NCBI GenBank assembly: GCA_019638625.1
Contig: JAHBTK010000007.1
Coordinates: 248,001 to 312,000, forward strand
Reading direction: 5' to 3'
DNA length: 64,000 nt
Source of the DNA: Chitinophagaceae bacterium
Lineage (GTDB): Bacteria; Bacteroidota; Bacteroidia; Chitinophagales; Chitinophagaceae
A model generated the notes under the pieces. That model was not told the DNA's origin. It was given only the letters and a program-made list of their open reading frames with translations, and made no database searches. Both the position numbers and the translations under genes were made by a program. Below, in pieces: positions 26,225 through 36,262 of this stretch. The stretch's first letter is position 1; every line of letters starts with the position of its first letter.

Positions 26225-28114
26225 ATGAAAAAAACGTTAGCAGTTTTTCTTTCAATAATCCTTGTTGATATTGTTATTGCTCAGCAGGGCAATTCAGGGT
26301 TTGAAGTGCAACCCTATCTTCAATATGCTACGCAGAACAGTATCAGGATACATTGGGAAACTACAATGCCCGCAAATGGTTATGTATGGTATGGTCCGGC
26401 AATGCTACATTCCGGCAAAGCCGTTTTACCCAATAAAGCGGTAGCAGGCAGTGCCGGTAATATGCAATATGCCGTTCTCGGTAACCTGCAGCCGGAGACC
26501 GTTTATTTTTACCAGGCAGTGTCCGTATTGCCTGGCGGTGATACCCTGAAGTCTGCCGTTAATACTTTTCAGACAGCGATGAAAGACAGTTCCGCTTTCG
26601 CCTTTGCTGTGTTCAGCGATTCACAGAATGACTGGAAAGACCCGGAAGTATGGAAACGCGTCAGTGAGCAGGCGTATAAGGAGCGTCCGAACTTTGCCGT
26701 GCATGCCGGCGACCTGGTGGACCTCGGGTACATGAAAGATGACTGGGTGAATGAATTTTTGGGGCAGGGAAATTTATTTATGAAAACGATTCCCATCTTC
26801 TCTATTCCCGGAAACCATGAACACGATGCCGGTTACTATTACCAATATATGTATGTTCCGCAACCTTATTTCTATAGTTTCAGGTATGGCAATGCGGAGT
26901 TTTTTATGATAGATACCGACCAGTACCAGGAAGAGGGCACTGATATGTTTAACGCGGTAGAATTGGCCCTGGCCAAATCGAATGCTTACTGGAAGTTTGT
27001 AATACACCATCACCCTCCTTTTTCATCAGACGACGATGATTTCGGCAATACCTACCATGAAGCTTCTGCATTGGGCGATGACGAAGTACAACAACTGGTG
27101 CCACTATATGAAAAGTATGGAGTGGATATCGTTTTCTACGGGCATATACATACCTATGAACGTACCTGGCCGATACGGGAGAATAAAACCGTTGCTGAAA
27201 ACGGGGTTATATACATCAATGTCGGCGGTGCCGGTGGCAGCCTGGAAAACCCCGCGCCTACCCGTTCCTGGTTTACCGAAAAATTGAGGACCATCCATCA
27301 TTTCGGGTATGTAGCCATTAATGGACAACAACTGCGCTTTCAGGCAATTGACGAAAATGGTAACCTGTTTGATGCTTTCTCTCTCAGCAAAAGCAGGAAA
27401 GATTTAATTAAAGATATTACACCGGCTGCCCCGCTTGCTCAAACAGCCAGGCGATTACTCACAGATACCCTGCACTTAAAACTGCTGACAGCCCGGGCGG
27501 GTGACAAGGTTTACTATACAACAGACGGTTCGGAGCCTACGCAAGGCAGTCAGCCCTATTCCGGAAATATCGTGTTGGATAAAACAGCAGGCGTGAAGGC
27601 GGCAGCTTTTAACGATGCCGGACGAAGCCGCATAACCAGCTACCGGTTTACCAAAGAAATGACGCATAAGGCGGTAAAAGGTAAAAGGTTTGTACAAGGG
27701 TTACGCTATGGATATTTTACCGGTCAGATACCTGATAGTGATGACGTTTATTTTTCTACAGTAAAATTTTCGAAAACAGGTATTCTTCCGGGGTTAATCC
27801 CCGACAGTATTGCTCATGCGGAACAATACTGGGGCGCTGTATTCTCCGGGTTTTTCTATGCACCTGAAACAGGATATTACCGGTTTGACGGGCATGCCGA
27901 TCATAGATTACGATTACATATACACGACAAATTGTTGTTTGATGAGAAAAACCGTGAAATAAATTATGTAGGAGAGATCTACCTGGAAAGAGGGCATCAT
28001 CCGGTAAAAGTGGAATATTACAACAGCCGGAAAAACAGGGCGTTTATCGAATTATATTATACGCCACCCGGAATGGAACGGCAGGCAGTTCCGCTTTCGG
28101 CCTGGTGGCGTTAA
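26225..28114 (+). CDS. Secreted purple-acid-phosphatase-like metallophosphoesterase with PA14 domain
   Basis: A 629-residue exported phosphoesterase. Signal peptide 1-19; a fibronectin-like purple-acid-phosphatase N domain at about 25-115 (VQPYLQYATQNSIRIHWET); a calcineurin-like catalytic domain at 120-335 with all metal-ligand motifs: D132, HAGD 160-163, GNHEH 196-200, HHHPP 261-265 and GHIHTYER 306-313; a chitobiase-C-like beta module at about 405-480 (VYYTTDGSEPTQGSQPYSG); and a C-terminal PA14 glycan-binding domain at about 495-629 (GFFYAPETGYYRFDGHADH). The two carbohydrate-associated modules suggest that the phosphate is removed from a polysaccharide or glycoconjugate. Immediately preceded by a terminator. 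Confidence 0.9.
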   Translation: MKKTLAVFLSIILVDIVIAQQGNSGFEVQPYLQYATQNSIRIHWETTMPANGYVWYGPAMLHSGKAVLPNKAVAGSAGNMQYAVLGNLQPETVYFYQAVSVLPGGDTLKSAVNTFQTAMKDSSAFAFAVFSDSQNDWKDPEVWKRVSEQAYKERPNFAVHAGDLVDLGYMKDDWVNEFLGQGNLFMKTIPIFSIPGNHEHDAGYYYQYMYVPQPYFYSFRYGNAEFFMIDTDQYQEEGTDMFNAVELALAKSNAYWKFVIHHHPPFSSDDDDFGNTYHEASALGDDEVQQLVPLYEKYGVDIVFYGHIHTYERTWPIRENKTVAENGVIYINVGGAGGSLENPAPTRSWFTEKLRTIHHFGYVAINGQQLRFQAIDENGNLFDAFSLSKSRKDLIKDITPAAPLAQTARRLLTDTLHLKLLTARAGDKVYYTTDGSEPTQGSQPYSGNIVLDKTAGVKAAAFNDAGRSRITSYRFTKEMTHKAVKGKRFVQGLRYGYFTGQIPDSDDVYFSTVKFSKTGILPGLIPDSIAHAEQYWGAVFSGFFYAPETGYYRFDGHADHRLRLHIHDKLLFDEKNREINYVGEIYLERGHHPVKVEYYNSRKNRAFIELYYTPPGMERQAVPLSAWWR

Positions 28115-28158
28115 ACAGTAGGATTTAGAGCACCTGCATTCAACCTAAACTTAAGACC

Positions 28159-30384
28159 ATGATACGTTTTGTATGGATCGTATTTCTATTGTCGCTGTCA
28201 ACCCCTGCTTTTAACCAGTTATCGCATTATCCGGTGGCAATTTCCGATACGCCTTTCCGGCAGGAATACCATGTGCCGCATTTTCCCGGAAACCTTCCTG
28301 CTGCAGACATTCGAAGCGTTGCAGTAGATACGGAAAGGAATATATGGGTTGCGACTGCTGGCGGTATTTTCAGGAAAAAGGAAGAGGAAAAGAACTGGCA
28401 AAAGGTAACTGAAGGCTTGGAGGACGGACCTGCATATCATATTCTGTTTCACCCGGAGTCGGGGATATGGGCGGCCACCTGGAAAGGCGTGTTCCTGCAT
28501 AGTGGTACCGGGTTCAAAAAAATAACCGGTACGGAAGGCCCGGTTGCTGTTTTATGCAGAGCCGGGAAAGGGGTGTATGCTTTTGGTCCAAAAGGTTTTT
28601 GGCTTTGCAACGGGGTGACGGCTACCGTGGTAGATGCTAAAATTGCCAGGTCGGTAAGGTCTGCTGTTTCCAATGAGAAAGGAGAAGTCTGGATAGGCAC
28701 CGATGTGGGGTTGTACCACTATACCGGCGGTTCCGTCAACTACTATTTTGATTCTACCTCTCTCGTAAGCGCCTATGTGAGGGGTGTTGCGCTAAAAGGC
28801 GGGGAACTGTGGGCTGGAGGATTGGGAGGAGTTACTGTGCTTAACGAAGGAGTTAAACAGAAGACATTACAAACATCAGATGGACTGCCTTCTCAATATG
28901 TAAACTGTATGGCGGTGGCGCCCGATGGCTCCGTATGGGTGGGCACAGACGTTGGTATTATACGTTTTTATACAGATGGCAGCCACTCACTCCGGTTCAG
29001 CCGGCGATGGCTGTTGAATGACAGGGTCAACCAGATCGTTTTTGATATGGCAGGTACCGCCTGGGTGGCTACTCAGGGTGGTGTAAGCGCTATATATAGC
29101 AAGGAAATGACCCTTTCGGATAAAGAAAAATATTTTTACGATGTTACCATGCAGCGGCATGTGCGGGAGCCATGGATCGTGGGGCAGTGCAGGCTGCCGG
29201 ATCCGAATGATTTGACGAGATGGGAACCGGAGGATGATGATAACGATGGAGAATACGGGGGCGTTTACCTTGCTATGGAAAGCTTTCGATATGCCGTCAC
29301 TAAAAGCAATGACGCAAAAGAAAAGGCGAAAAAGATGTTTGACTTCCTGAAACTCCTCCGGGAAATAACCGGAACGGATGGTTTTTTTGCCAGAACGATA
29401 GTACCGGCATCATGGGGCGATCATGTACATGATAAAAACAGGACTTACAGTGAAAGGGAGCTGGCAGAAGAACTGGTGAAAGAGCCACGGTTCAAACCGG
29501 TAGAAACCCGGTGGCATACCTCCAAAGATGGTAAATGGTTGTGGAAGGGAGATACGAGTAGCGATGAATGGTGCGGGCATATGATGGGTTATTTTTTCTA
29601 TTATGAATTGGTAGCGGATAAAAAAGAGAAGCAGATAGTGGCGAAACATGTGGCCAGGCTGGTTGACCACCTCATCAAAAATAATTTCAATATGGTGGAT
29701 GTTGATGGAGCACATACCCGTTGGAGCGTGTGGAGCCCGGATAAGTTAAACCGCGATCCGGAATGGATGCCCGACAGGAACCAGAATTCCATGGAAGTAC
29801 TTGGTTTTTTAAAACTGGCCTATTATATGTCGGGAGACAACAAGTATCAGCAGCATTATCTTCGTTTGATTCGTGAAGAAGACTACCTGGAAAACATGAA
29901 AAAGATACAGCAGCAAAACCCGGCCTGGTTTATCTATTTTGATGTTATATTGCAGTTATACGTTTATCCCATACTGTTACATTGTGAAAAAGACCCGGAA
30001 TTGTTGCGATTTTACGAATCTCATTTTGACAACTGGATGCTTGCAAGAAAAGGAGATAAAAATCCGTTGGTCAATTTCTTTTACAGCTATGCGAGAAAAA
30101 AGAAGGTAGAGCTGGAGGCTTCTGTAGAATTTCTGAGAGATACACCGCTGGACCTGGTAAACTGGGGGTTTGATCATAGTAAGCGGGAGGATGTGCAAAT
30201 GGTTCGTGTGCCTGTAATGGACGATCTCCAGGTAAGCGAGTTGCCCCCCGCGAGTATCAGGGCAACCGTAAGATGGGATAAAAACCCATGGGCCGCTATC
30301 AACGGACAAACCCATACGGAAAGAGAACCGGTTTTCTGGTTGTTACCCTATTGGATGGGAAGGTACCTGAAGATGATAGAGTAA
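28159..30384 (+). CDS. Secreted beta-propeller plus helical-toroid protein of unknown function
   Basis: 741 residues. Signal peptide at about 1-19. Residues 50-330 contain six Reg_prop-type propeller blades, each with a W(V/I)(A/G)T..G(I/V) core (NIWVATAGGIF, GIWAATWKGVF, EVWIGTDVGLY, ELWAGGLGGVT, SVWVGTDVGII, TAWVATQGGVS). Residues 335-741 are helix-rich with conserved-looking aromatic/acidic patches (PDPNDLTRWEPEDDDNDG; DEWCGHMMGYFFYYEL; DPEWMPDRNQNSMEVLGFL; VFWLLPYWMGRYL), consistent with an (alpha/alpha) toroid such as in lyases or GH families. There is no membrane segment, kinase or HTH domain, so it is not a hybrid two-component sensor although the propeller is of that type. It is 44 bp after the phosphatase gene, so probably co-transcribed. 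Catalytic role is inference. Confidence 0.75.
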   Translation: MIRFVWIVFLLSLSTPAFNQLSHYPVAISDTPFRQEYHVPHFPGNLPAADIRSVAVDTERNIWVATAGGIFRKKEEEKNWQKVTEGLEDGPAYHILFHPESGIWAATWKGVFLHSGTGFKKITGTEGPVAVLCRAGKGVYAFGPKGFWLCNGVTATVVDAKIARSVRSAVSNEKGEVWIGTDVGLYHYTGGSVNYYFDSTSLVSAYVRGVALKGGELWAGGLGGVTVLNEGVKQKTLQTSDGLPSQYVNCMAVAPDGSVWVGTDVGIIRFYTDGSHSLRFSRRWLLNDRVNQIVFDMAGTAWVATQGGVSAIYSKEMTLSDKEKYFYDVTMQRHVREPWIVGQCRLPDPNDLTRWEPEDDDNDGEYGGVYLAMESFRYAVTKSNDAKEKAKKMFDFLKLLREITGTDGFFARTIVPASWGDHVHDKNRTYSERELAEELVKEPRFKPVETRWHTSKDGKWLWKGDTSSDEWCGHMMGYFFYYELVADKKEKQIVAKHVARLVDHLIKNNFNMVDVDGAHTRWSVWSPDKLNRDPEWMPDRNQNSMEVLGFLKLAYYMSGDNKYQQHYLRLIREEDYLENMKKIQQQNPAWFIYFDVILQLYVYPILLHCEKDPELLRFYESHFDNWMLARKGDKNPLVNFFYSYARKKKVELEASVEFLRDTPLDLVNWGFDHSKREDVQMVRVPVMDDLQVSELPPASIRATVRWDKNPWAAINGQTHTEREPVFWLLPYWMGRYLKMIE

Positions 30385-30385
30385 C

Positions 30386-30423
30386 GGGAGTAGTAAGTGG
30401 AGAGTAGTTAGTGGTAAGTGGAG
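30386..30423. repeat. Degenerate intergenic iteration of AGTGGTAAGTGG type
   Basis: GGGAGTAGTAAGTGGAGAG and TAGTTAGTGGTAAGTGGAG are imperfect copies of one unit just after the stop codon at 30384. The style resembles the iterations at 2576-2645 and 7301-7338. Confidence 0.45.
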
Positions 30424-30500
30424 AAGTCGCAAGTTGGAGGGCAGGGTTGCCGGACCGTATAGCCGGTTATTGACATCCGGAAACTATTAAATATTTACAT

Positions 30501-31388
30501 ATGCATATTGTAAAACTAATATTGTGCTGCTTTTTCATCTGCAGGTTCGATCCGGTTGTTTTATCGGGGCCGGTAGTTGCCGGGTCCGGATTGTTTGACA
30601 ATGAGTTGCAGAACGAATATGATTCGATACTGGATGTGGCATACGGAGATGCGGGAAGGGATAACCTGCTGGATATACACCTGCCTAAAGGCAGGGATGG
30701 TAGTACTAAACTGGTTGTTTACATACATGGCGGCAGTTGGGTGCGTGGAGATAAAAAAGAGTTTCCCGCCGCTTTATTGCAGGAAATGGTAGGTAAAAGA
30801 AAATACGGACTGGTGTCTATGAACTACCGCCTGGTAAAGGAAGGGAAAAATATTTTTCCGGCGCAAATAGAAGATGTGCAAAAAGCAATTGCCTACCTCC
30901 GTACACGGGCAAAAGACCTGCAATATGATCCTGATAATTACGCCCTGATGGGAGCCAGCGCCGGGGCCCACCTGGCTTTGTTGTACGCCTATGGTTATGA
31001 TTCATTGAAACAGGTAAAAGCAGTGGTAGATATTTTCGGACCATCCGATCTGACGGACGAAATTGTTCGCCGGAAGGGTTCGGAGAGCAACGATATCATT
31101 GAAAACTTCCTGGCAACAGGCGATACGGCTGCGCAGATAGCCAAAACCGCCAGCCCGATCTATCATCTTAATAGCGGTACGGCCGTACCGACACTCATTT
31201 TTCATGGTACGGCAGACAGCCTGGTACATGTAAGTCAGTCGGAAATGCTGTATGCAAAGCTGCAGGAGATCGGCGCTCCTTCCGAACTTGAGTTATTCCC
31301 CGGCGAAAAACATGAATTGCGTCCGCAAATTGCATTCAGCTTGTTTGGAAAAATGTTGCAATGGTTGCAGGAGTATTATAAGCCATAA
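30501..31388 (+). CDS. Alpha/beta-hydrolase, acetyl-esterase/lipase type
   Basis: 295-residue hydrolase of the esterase/lipase (BD-FAE-like) group. An N-terminal hydrophobic stretch (VKLILCCFFICRF) suggests export. Catalytic landmarks: the oxyanion motif HGGSW at 76-80, the nucleophile elbow GASAG at 151-155 (Ser153), the Asp in FHGTADSLVH around 233, and the His in GEKHELR near 269. Family members deacetylate or deferuloylate sugars or cleave small esters. It is the last gene in the same direction after the SusC/SusD locus, 116 bp from its neighbour, and could supply an esterase to that pathway. Confidence 0.88.
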   Translation: MHIVKLILCCFFICRFDPVVLSGPVVAGSGLFDNELQNEYDSILDVAYGDAGRDNLLDIHLPKGRDGSTKLVVYIHGGSWVRGDKKEFPAALLQEMVGKRKYGLVSMNYRLVKEGKNIFPAQIEDVQKAIAYLRTRAKDLQYDPDNYALMGASAGAHLALLYAYGYDSLKQVKAVVDIFGPSDLTDEIVRRKGSESNDIIENFLATGDTAAQIAKTASPIYHLNSGTAVPTLIFHGTADSLVHVSQSEMLYAKLQEIGAPSELELFPGEKHELRPQIAFSLFGKMLQWLQEYYKP

Positions 31389-31460
31389 TAAGCGAAAACA
31401 TTTTCAGGCTTCTCCGGTTTTTACCTGCTTTCTATTGTCATTTGACCAGAAGGATGGTTT

Positions 31461-31580
31461 TATCTTGATCATAAGACAGGCACGGTTATTATTCTTTTGG
31501 GCATTGCTGATGCGGGTTTACCTCAGCATGGTACGTACGACCGGCTGTTTCGATTCGGCGGCATTTATAACCACCTGTAA
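31461..31580 (+). pseudogene. Possible fragment of an ABC-exporter C-terminus
   Basis: In one plus-strand frame the non-coding gap after the esterase translates to LPQHGTYDRLFRFGGIYNHL followed by a stop at 31578-31580. This resembles the common ABC exporter ending (V)EQGTHDELLARGGIYARL. Nothing upstream in that frame is recognisable as a nucleotide-binding domain, so the match is short and may be chance. Confidence 0.25.
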
Positions 31581-31599
31581 TAAACCGTTGTAAGGTTTA

Positions 31600-32301
31600 T
31601 CAGAAGTTGCCTACATTTCCATAGGCATGCACTTTTTCGCATATCAGTCGCAGGGAGCTTTCCAGGTCGCCATCGGCGGTTTTGAAAGCATCTGCGTCAA
31701 TAGTGAGCGGGGCGCCCAGTACTACTAACGGTGCTCCATATTCGGGGCATTTTACCGCCTGCTCCAGGGTTAAACCACCAACCGCCTGTACGGGAATACT
31801 TACTGCCTGTACCACTTCCCTCAGTTGGTCCAGCGGGCTGGGCATGCGCTCGCCTCTTGCGACTATTCCTCTTCTTTCGTCGTATCCTATATGATGGATC
31901 ACATAATCACAGCCGAGATCTTCCAGCCATTTGGCTCCGGCTACCATGTCCGGGCAGCCGAGGTTATCGCCCATTACTTTTGCGCCGAAATCTTTTCCGG
32001 CCTGCACCACACATTTTATCGTTTCTTCATGTGCTCTTGCCATTACTACTACGTGTGTAGCACCTGCTTTGGCCATCATTTCGGCTTCCAAGTATCCGCC
32101 ATCCATCGTTTTCAGGTCGGCCACAATCGGCACACCGGGAAAGGCCTCTCTCAGCTTTTTTACACCATGCAGCCCTTCTGCCAGTATCAGAGGCGTTCCG
32201 GCTTCCAGCCAGTCTACCCCGGCACGCATAGCCAGTGCGGCGGTTTCCAAAGCCTCATCAATATTAGTAAGATCGAGTGATATCTGGACGATCGGTTTCA
32301 T
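31600..32301 (-). CDS. Orotidine-phosphate-decarboxylase-superfamily aldolase, 3-hexulose-6-phosphate-synthase-like
   Basis: 233-residue (beta/alpha)8 enzyme of the HPS/KGPDC group. It starts with QISLDLTNIDEAL, has WLEAGTPLILAEG (HPS: E-L-G-T-P-L-I) and the metal/catalytic motif DLKTMDGG at 62-69 (HPS: DxKTMDAG), and ends with the phosphate-binding loop AVGGLT and LVVLGAPLT. HPS condenses formaldehyde with ribulose-5-phosphate or the reverse; KGPDC decarboxylates 3-keto-L-gulonate-6-phosphate. Sequence is nearer HPS, but a central segment (GDNLGCPDM..., GYDERRGIVARGERM) is longer than in methylotroph enzymes. No phosphohexuloisomerase gene is adjacent. The exact substrate is unsure. Confidence 0.85.
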   Translation of the reverse strand: MKPIVQISLDLTNIDEALETAALAMRAGVDWLEAGTPLILAEGLHGVKKLREAFPGVPIVADLKTMDGGYLEAEMMAKAGATHVVVMARAHEETIKCVVQAGKDFGAKVMGDNLGCPDMVAGAKWLEDLGCDYVIHHIGYDERRGIVARGERMPSPLDQLREVVQAVSIPVQAVGGLTLEQAVKCPEYGAPLVVLGAPLTIDADAFKTADGDLESSLRLICEKVHAYGNVGNF

Positions 32302-32462
32302 ACTGTTATATTATTGTGGTTCTGACAAATTACCTGCTTTCAATGTTATAATGATATATAAAAAAACAGGGCTGAAAGTTAACGCTTATTGATGTCATCT
32401 TGTAGAGCAGGTAGAAAAATATTTATACTCAATAACAAATTGATTTCTGCCGGAATATAAGA

Positions 32463-32510
32463 AACCTATGAGATTGCTGTGCAGCCTCCTGTTCTGCAAT
32501 CTCATAGGTT
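32463..32510 (-). terminator. Long hairpin after the GH25 gene
   Basis: AACCTATGAGATTGC (32463-32477) and GCAATCTCATAGGTT (32496-32510) form a perfect 15-bp stem with an 18-nt loop, 7 bp after the GH25 stop. There is no strong U-tract on the minus strand, so it may stabilise mRNA rather than terminate. Confidence 0.55.
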
Positions 32511-32517
32511 CAGAACC

Positions 32518-33291
32518 TCACTGCAATAGCAGGTTTTTGAAGGTTAACGAATCGCCGTTGAATACATTAAAATCCACCTTTTGTTTGATGCCATTCACCC
32601 TGCCGGTTTCACTGTGTTGCCAGAAAGTCCAGGGCCTTTCTATCCTGGGTTTGTTAGGTTGCAGGTAATGCGCCACCCATAAAGGGTATTCATTAAATTC
32701 CGCTCCCAGGTTTTTTTCGTAAAAATCCACGTTGGTATAGATGATCGGTTTCACCTTATAGTATTGCTCAATTACGTTCAGCCATTCTTTTACCCTCGGA
32801 CGAAAATCTTTGGGTTTTACACCATACAGTTGTTCCACATCCAGCACCGGGGGCAGGTCGCCCGGCTCCATGATCACCTGCGAAATGAAGTTCTCCGCCT
32901 GTTTCCTACCGCTCTTCGTGGCAATAAAAAAATGATAGGCGCCCCTGACAACCCCCTCTTCCCTTGCTTTGTACCAGTTGCGTTTAAACAGCCGGTCAAC
33001 ATTGCTCAACCCTTCCGTAGCCTTGATGAAAGAGAACTCCAGTTGCAGCCCCCTGATATTCATTTTTTTTACTTCCTGCCAGTCGATCACATCCTGGTGA
33101 TGGGATACGTCGATGCCATGGATCTCATACCCTGCGGGAATTTCAATGCCGAAAGCGTTGTGTCGTATAAAGTTTACCCGGTATTCCGTCCACTTAAGGT
33201 ATCCATACATGCCGGCCAGCAATGCGAGTAACAGGCAGGAAAAAACCAGCATCTTTTTGAAGCCGGATCTCCTGTTCTTTTTTCGTGGCAT
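32518..33291 (-). CDS. Glycoside hydrolase family 25 lysozyme, membrane anchored
   Basis: 257-residue muramidase that cleaves the MurNAc-GlcNAc bond of peptidoglycan. A basic N-terminus and one membrane segment at about 12-32 (MLVFSCLLLALLAGMYGYL) place the enzyme in the periplasm, anchored or cleaved. GH25 motifs: GIDVSHHQ at 59-66 (Asp61), SFIKATEG at 87-94, GAYHFF near 113-118 and the catalytic acidic pair PVLDVEQ near 145-150, then PIIYTNVDFY and WVAHY. Family and length (about 210-residue domain) fit well. It is a single gene 27 bp downstream of the ABC-F gene, possibly co-transcribed, and has a strong hairpin after its stop. Confidence 0.93.
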   Translation of the reverse strand: MPRKKNRRSGFKKMLVFSCLLLALLAGMYGYLKWTEYRVNFIRHNAFGIEIPAGYEIHGIDVSHHQDVIDWQEVKKMNIRGLQLEFSFIKATEGLSNVDRLFKRNWYKAREEGVVRGAYHFFIATKSGRKQAENFISQVIMEPGDLPPVLDVEQLYGVKPKDFRPRVKEWLNVIEQYYKVKPIIYTNVDFYEKNLGAEFNEYPLWVAHYLQPNKPRIERPWTFWQHSETGRVNGIKQKVDFNVFNGDSLTFKNLLLQ

Positions 33292-33318
33292 GCTGGTATA
33301 GGTAATTGAAAGTAGTTT

Positions 33319-35334
<2,016 letters not shown>

Positions 35335-36129
35335 CTACTTCTCCGCTATATAAAAAAGGTCGAAGCAGGTATCATCCGCTTCTTTTATAAAATAGTCCTC
35401 ATGACTGATGCCGGTGACAAGTCCCTGGTTGTCATTGAGCAATTTTTTCCGGTTCAGCCGGTTTAAAATATCATATGGGATCTGGAGCATTTGGCGCGGA
35501 AGACGATATTGCAGGTTAAATATATCAAAACGGGTGATTTTTCTAACGGAGGCCTTATTTTTTTCATAATAGTCCATGATACTTTCATTGCCGAAGACCC
35601 CCAATGCTTCTACATTTTTAAAATAACGCAGCATTAGTTGTTTCAGTTCATCCACGGTATATTCCCTTACATGCCAGGGGTTACGGGTGATGGACATTTT
35701 TTTATTAGGCGTAGTCACGATCAGTTTGCCGCCGTCTTTCAGCACCCTGTGTATTTCCTGCAGGAAGACATCATCTTTCTGAATATGTTCAATTACCTGG
35801 AAGGTGATCACATAATCGAATGAGTTGGAAGGGATATCCTTTAACGGAGGGACGTTCATTTGAAGGAACCGGACTTTTGCCGGTGCGTTTTCCAGGGCTT
35901 CGGTCTGGTATTTGTCAATCGTTACGAACCTGTCGGTATGCGGAGCAATAATATCCACGCCATAGCCGCTTCCCGTACCAATTTCCAGCACATCACCCGA
36001 AACAATTTTGGCTGCTTCCAGGTAAGCCAGCAATGAACGCTGGTATACATAATTGTCTGATTGGTCTTTCTGCGATACTCTTTCTGCCGTTTGTAAAACT
36101 TTCATATTGCCGGAGGCTGCATTTTTCAA
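35335..36129 (-). CDS. Class I SAM-dependent methyltransferase
   Basis: 264 residues with the Rossmann-type methyltransferase core: motif I VLEIGTGSGYG at 47-57, an acidic motif II (VTIDKYQ), motif III-like DYVITFQVIEHIQ and post-motif VLKDGGKLIVTTPN. This belongs to the broad Methyltransf_11/25 group; the C-terminal 80 residues are specific and unrecognised. Such genes often methylate small molecules, lipids or sugars. It is divergent from rlmI with 133 bp between starts, and the two starts share the promoter region. The substrate is unknown. Confidence 0.85.
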   Translation of the reverse strand: MKNAASGNMKVLQTAERVSQKDQSDNYVYQRSLLAYLEAAKIVSGDVLEIGTGSGYGVDIIAPHTDRFVTIDKYQTEALENAPAKVRFLQMNVPPLKDIPSNSFDYVITFQVIEHIQKDDVFLQEIHRVLKDGGKLIVTTPNKKMSITRNPWHVREYTVDELKQLMLRYFKNVEALGVFGNESIMDYYEKNKASVRKITRFDIFNLQYRLPRQMLQIPYDILNRLNRKKLLNDNQGLVTGISHEDYFIKEADDTCFDLFYIAEK

Positions 36130-36250
36130 CTGCGAAGGTAAAGAACTCTTCTTTATCCGGAAACCAGCCTCCGGTGAAGAGGTTTCCTTTCAGACAGTTG
36201 GGCGGTACTGCTTGTCATACGCTCTGTTTTTCACATTTTCTTCCGAACCT

Positions 36251-36258
36251 TACCTTTG
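36251..36258 (+). promoter_or_regulatory. Promoter box TACCTTTG immediately before rlmI
   Basis: TACCTTTG (TAnnTTTG consensus) ends 4 bp before the ATG at 36263. Given the usual distance from this box to the transcription start, the mRNA should be leaderless or nearly so. Confidence 0.5.
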
Positions 36259-36262
36259 CGGC

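Noticed and set aside
31580-31600. Hairpin ATAAACC-N7-GGTTTAT at the end of the HPS-like gene
   Set aside because: Short stem without a T-run and overlapping the stop codon; not enough to call a terminator.
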